Part shown: positions 61,068 through 64,000 of the stretch, piece by piece
Layout: every line of letters begins with the position of its first letter
Position numbering within the stretch: position 1 is the stretch's first letter
Assembly (NCBI GenBank): GCA_902729315.2
Contig: LR746275.1
Coordinates: 3,910,001 to 3,974,000, forward strand
DNA: 64,000 nt
Source of the DNA: Spirodela intermedia
Lineage: Eukaryota; Streptophyta; Magnoliopsida; Alismatales; Araceae
Direction of reading: 5' to 3'
The notes under the pieces: generated by a model
Databases searched by the model: none
The model's input: the letters and a program-made list of their open reading frames with translations, nothing else
Told to the model about the DNA's origin: nothing
Program-made: the position numbers and the translations under genes

Positions 61068-61746
61068 GATGAGGTCCTCGTCTCATCATCTACGTCATGC
61101 AGAAGACGAAGCTGACCATCCCCCTCCTCAACTGTGACAAGAGCTGAACCAATCGGAAGTACCGATGGTTCCAAAACATAGCAGAATGCAAAGCACTTGA
61201 AGAAGGCGGAGCGGTCCCATTCCATCGCCAAGGAGCCTATAAAACTCCCTACGGGCCAAGCTTGAGAGAACAAGAAGAAAGTGAGTCAGAAAGGAAATCG
61301 ACCATGTCGAACAGGTCACTTGGAGACTGGCCACCTCGAACGCGGTCATTACCCTTCCCTGCTCTTTTGTAGCATGAGTCATATTACTCATCCATGTGCC
61401 GTTTCCATTGTTCCCCTCTCCCTCTCTCCCCTTTGGCATCGCCCGGCTTCCCTTTGTTCCTCTGTGCTCTCATTATTGTCTACAAGATCTGTGTCGTCGT
61501 GCGGTCGTCCCCCTTCTCATCCGGTTCGATCGGACGTTGCCGGTACCTCGACCTCCCGTCTTCACTGCCGTGACGCCTTCCGACGTCACCAGCCAACGGA
61601 TCCTTGCCCCTCCCCCCTCTCTCTCTATCGCCCGCGAACGGGTATTGTCTCACCCCCCCCTACGGGCATACTACCGGCATATTATCCTATCCACCGGGGT
61701 ATCCCATTATCCCGCGACCTACCCACCAGTCCCCGGGGTCCGATCA
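61068..61746 (+). mobile_element. 3' LTR of decayed Ty3/gypsy element
   Basis: Starts TGATGAGGTCCTCGTCTCAT and ends CCCCGGGGTCCGATCA (679 bp). It aligns with the 5' LTR at both ends and over gagtcagaaaggaaatcgac. The middle (about 61,400-61,690) is longer than in the 5' copy and GC-rich. Open frames through it (for example 61,281-61,922) are not genes. Confidence 0.88.
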
Positions 61747-62062
61747 CGCTCCCGCCGTTCGCTTCCCCACCGTCCGGCATGGCGCTGCTCGGAGGCTGCA
61801 GGTTGAAGGTTGAGACATGGATGGAGGCACGGGCGCGGTGGAGAGAGCTGAGAACTGTGACGAATGAGGGAAGGAAGAGGGAGGCCACCGAGAGAGGAAG
61901 AGAGGATGGGGTCCAGGACTGAAGGATGCGCGGAGACTGATAACCCCAACTGACGGACCTACCGACCATGCAAGTCGCGGAGATTCCTCTTCCAGCTGGC
62001 GCGCAATCGATGGAAGCTTCGTCCTCAAGGTTGAAGAAGACTCGGCGTTGGTGAGTCAGCGA

Positions 62063-62065
<3 letters not shown>

Positions 62066-62120
<55 letters not shown>
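62066..62120 (+). repeat. (CT)n microsatellite
   Basis: About 27 CT dinucleotides, perfect, followed by GCAGATCTCTTCG and another short CT run. Confidence 0.95.
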
Positions 62121-62123
<3 letters not shown>

Positions 62124-62254
62124 GATCTCTTCGTCTTTCTCTCTCTCTCTCTCCAGATCTCTCCCGTATCTAATTCTGTCTCGTTTTCCTGGTCAGGTTC
62201 TTTGTGTGGACGGCCCGGGCCGGGCTGGACCTTCAGGATTTACGGCCCAGTTTG

Positions 62255-62255
<1 letters not shown>

Positions 62256-62298
<43 letters not shown>
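62256..62298 (+). repeat. Homopolymer run of 43 G
   Basis: Uninterrupted G run between cagtttgc and tggcgagcc. It could form G-quadruplexes if real; it may equally be a sequencing or assembly artefact. Confidence 0.95.
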
Positions 62299-62299
<1 letters not shown>

Positions 62300-62917
62300 G
62301 GCGAGCCTGATCCGGCTTGTTTTTTGGCGCGAGGAAATTAACTCAAGGACCATGAAATTTAACAAATTGTGCTCGTACCCGGAGGAAAAAACTTTCCATT
62401 AAGGGCCTGCTTTCTCACTGCGTGCCGGAACGGCGATCGTGCCGAATTCGAATCCGAATCCGGTAACCGGCATCTTCCACCGGGCACGTGTACGGGCCCA
62501 CGTGGCGCTTATCTGCTCGAAGGAGATAAGATAGGAGGATAAATCCGATGACCATTGAAAGCGAAGGCGTCACGAAATGACGCCGACGGAAACGGCCGAT
62601 CGACGCCGAATTATTCGAAACCTCCCTGCTTCTTTAAATAAGTGCGTATATACTCTCCACACCCATTCCTCTCTGCCCGGAAAGACCCACTCATCTATTT
62701 TTTTCCATCTTTCCTATTTGTGTTCCTCCCATAAAGATAGGTTATGTCAATTATTACTTAATGTAAAAGTCTTTTATAAAAACTAATTTTACATAAGGGT
62801 CTGAATGGAAATAACCCCCTCCCCGTTGTGGGCGGGGAGAAATTCTGGGGTCTTCCAGACGCAGGGGAGGGATGGGCGGAAGAGGACGACGACGCAGTTG
62901 CAGGGTGGCGGTGGGTC

Positions 62918-62924
62918 TATAAAT
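62918..62924 (+). promoter_or_regulatory. TATA box of the right-edge gene
   Basis: TATAAAT in gggtctataaatccccacac, 198 bp before the ATG at 63,116, followed by the pyrimidine-rich leader typical of plant 5' UTRs. Confidence 0.65.
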
Positions 62925-63115
62925 CCCCACACCTTCTCCCTCTGTCCTTCGACTGCTAGTCTCTCTTGCTTCCTGCTCCGCTTCTCCTCTTCCTATTTGG
63001 CAGTTCTGATCTCATCCGCTCCGCTCCTCCTCTGATTCTGGTCTGTCCTCGAACCTTGATCGGCGCGGTTTCGTTAGGTGGCGAGGATCTCCGTTTCTGC
63101 TGCGTCAGCGAGATC

Positions 63116-63683
63116 ATGGAGGCCGAGAAGAAGTCGATCTCCTCTCCTCTGTCTTCGTCCCTCGTTGAGGATGCCTCCGGCGCGACGACTGCACCGAATT
63201 CCTCTTCGTCAAGCCTTTTCCGCTCCGTGTTCCCGCCGGCTTCCACGGTACGTTATCTTCTCCCTCCGTCTGTCGTTCGTGTTCTTTTTCGTTTTTTTTG
63301 CGAGGAATGCGTTAATGTGTCGTCTCCGATATGCCGGCGGATTGCCATGATTAAATATATCGTCGTTGTTTTTGTCTTCAGTGTCCTTTTCTTTTACGAG
63401 TGAGCGGCGGGCTCTGACCATGTTTATAGTTTATACGTTGAATTTCTATGTTATGTTTTCCTGATGATAGTAAATCTTTTTGGTTCCTCGTACATCGGGG
63501 CTTTAGTATAAGCGTTCCTATGATAGTTTAACATAGGTTGACTCTTCCGTATATGAGAATTCAATGCCATTCAAATTTCTTTATATTGTCTTGTTCTGTT
63601 TTTTGTAGGTGTTAGGAGAGGATTCGTCTAGGCCAGACATCTTCGGCACTTTGAGGAAGCGTGAAGGTGAAAATAAGACTTGA
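63116..63683 (+). CDS. Small serine-rich plant protein, first exons (gene may continue past the window)
   Basis: Exon 1 is 63,116-63,247 (44 codons, MEAEKKSISS... to FPPAST) and ends at a strong donor ACG|GTACGT. Exon 2 starts after tttttgtag at 63,609 and reads VLGEDSSRPDIFGTLRKREG. Together they resemble the N-terminus of a plant-specific family of unknown function with the pattern SSLFxSVFPPxSTVLGxDSS (from memory). Unspliced past 63,666, exon 2 reaches TGA at 63,681, giving 68 aa. Alternatively GAAG|GTGAAA at 63,667 is a donor and the gene continues beyond 64,000, which fits the longer family members. The start is the first ATG after the leader, in atcATGgag. Function not known. Confidence 0.7.
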
Positions 63684-64000
63684 TCCTCACAATAAATGCT
63701 TCTGCGTGTGTCTGAAGAGGTTTCATCTTGTTACCTGATTAAGGGTTAGATTTTCTGCACGTCGTCTCTTTTGGCAGGTCTGGAGTGTTCCTTGTAGAAG
63801 GATTTCTCATGGATCTAGTGGATGATGTGCTATAATCTCTTCCAAGACCTGCCTTTGTCTATTTATTTTAATTGCTCGTAGAAGATGACTCGAAAATCTG
63901 CCTCCTTCTGAGGGAAACATTCTTCCGTGGTCCAGTGGTTCTCGCTGTAAATATCTACTTTTAAGATTTATCTTCCCCTTCGGACGCTGATGCTCTCAGA
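63684..64000 (+). other. Probable intron or 3' UTR of the right-edge gene
   Basis: No further exon can be assigned. A possible acceptor ttttggcag|gtctgg (about 63,778) would lead to a stop within a few codons, so the next true exon, if any, is outside the window. Confidence 0.4.

Larger units (their letters stand above)
61747..62917. other. Intergenic DNA with CT microsatellite and poly(G)
   Basis: No gene recognised. (CT)n at 62,066-62,120 with a second shorter run to about 62,153, and a 43-base G run at 62,256-62,298. 62,820-62,917 is probably the promoter of the gene that follows. Confidence 0.6.

Noticed and set aside
61281-61922. 213-codon open frame
   Set aside because: Runs across the 3' LTR and past its end into the flank; it is GC-rich LTR sequence with no domain.

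Overview
This is nuclear DNA of a flowering plant. The evidence is spliced genes with GT-AG introns, degenerate Ty3/gypsy retrotransposons, long AT-rich intergenic DNA, a RABA-type small GTPase, and three small mannose-binding (GNA-type) lectin genes of the kind common in monocots. I infer a commelinid monocot, possibly Zingiberales (banana or ginger relatives), but the sequence alone does not fix the species.

Layout. The left two thirds (about 1-41,150) is a tandem lectin array swollen by transposable elements. Three diverged repeat units (A about 1-4,870; B about 20,245-25,540; C about 34,930-41,145) each carry one intact lectin gene on the + strand with a TATAAATA box 89-96 bp before the ATG. 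Ahead of units B and C lies a second duplicated block (16,740-18,690 and 30,150-33,270) holding a dead copy of the last exon of a mitochondrial carrier gene. Units B and C also carry a dead copy of exon 4 of that gene just downstream of the lectin. The intact carrier gene sits at the right edge of the array (42,213-47,498, minus strand, 7 exons, 349 aa), so the array seems to have grown by duplications that dragged pieces of the neighbouring carrier gene along.

Between the units lie retroelement remains. These include a degenerate Ty3/gypsy pol on the minus strand (10,140-11,990), an LTR-type repeat inserted into an older copy of itself (12,165-14,835), related LTR-like repeats in inverted and direct orientation (5,395-6,560; 7,480-8,255; 26,793-28,255), and a compact 1.14-kb non-autonomous LTR element (30,897-32,040). 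That last element has LTRs, a primer binding site, a polypurine tract and a 5-bp target duplication, and its empty site is visible in the paralogous block.

The right third is gene-like: the mitochondrial carrier, then a RABA2-like Rab11 GTPase gene (49,115-51,279, minus strand, 2 coding exons, 217 aa). A 9.2-kb decayed Ty3/gypsy element follows (52,544-61,746), itself broken by two later insertions. Next come a CT microsatellite and a remarkable run of 43 G, and finally the first exons of a small serine-rich plant protein gene (from 63,116, + strand) that runs towards the window edge.

The genes do not form a pathway: the lectins are secretory-pathway sugar-binding proteins, the carrier belongs in the mitochondrial inner membrane, and the Rab acts in trans-Golgi/endosome traffic. 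The main biological interest is the history of the lectin array. The mannose-binding motifs have decayed differently in the three copies, while an 87-bp 3' block stays identical in all three.
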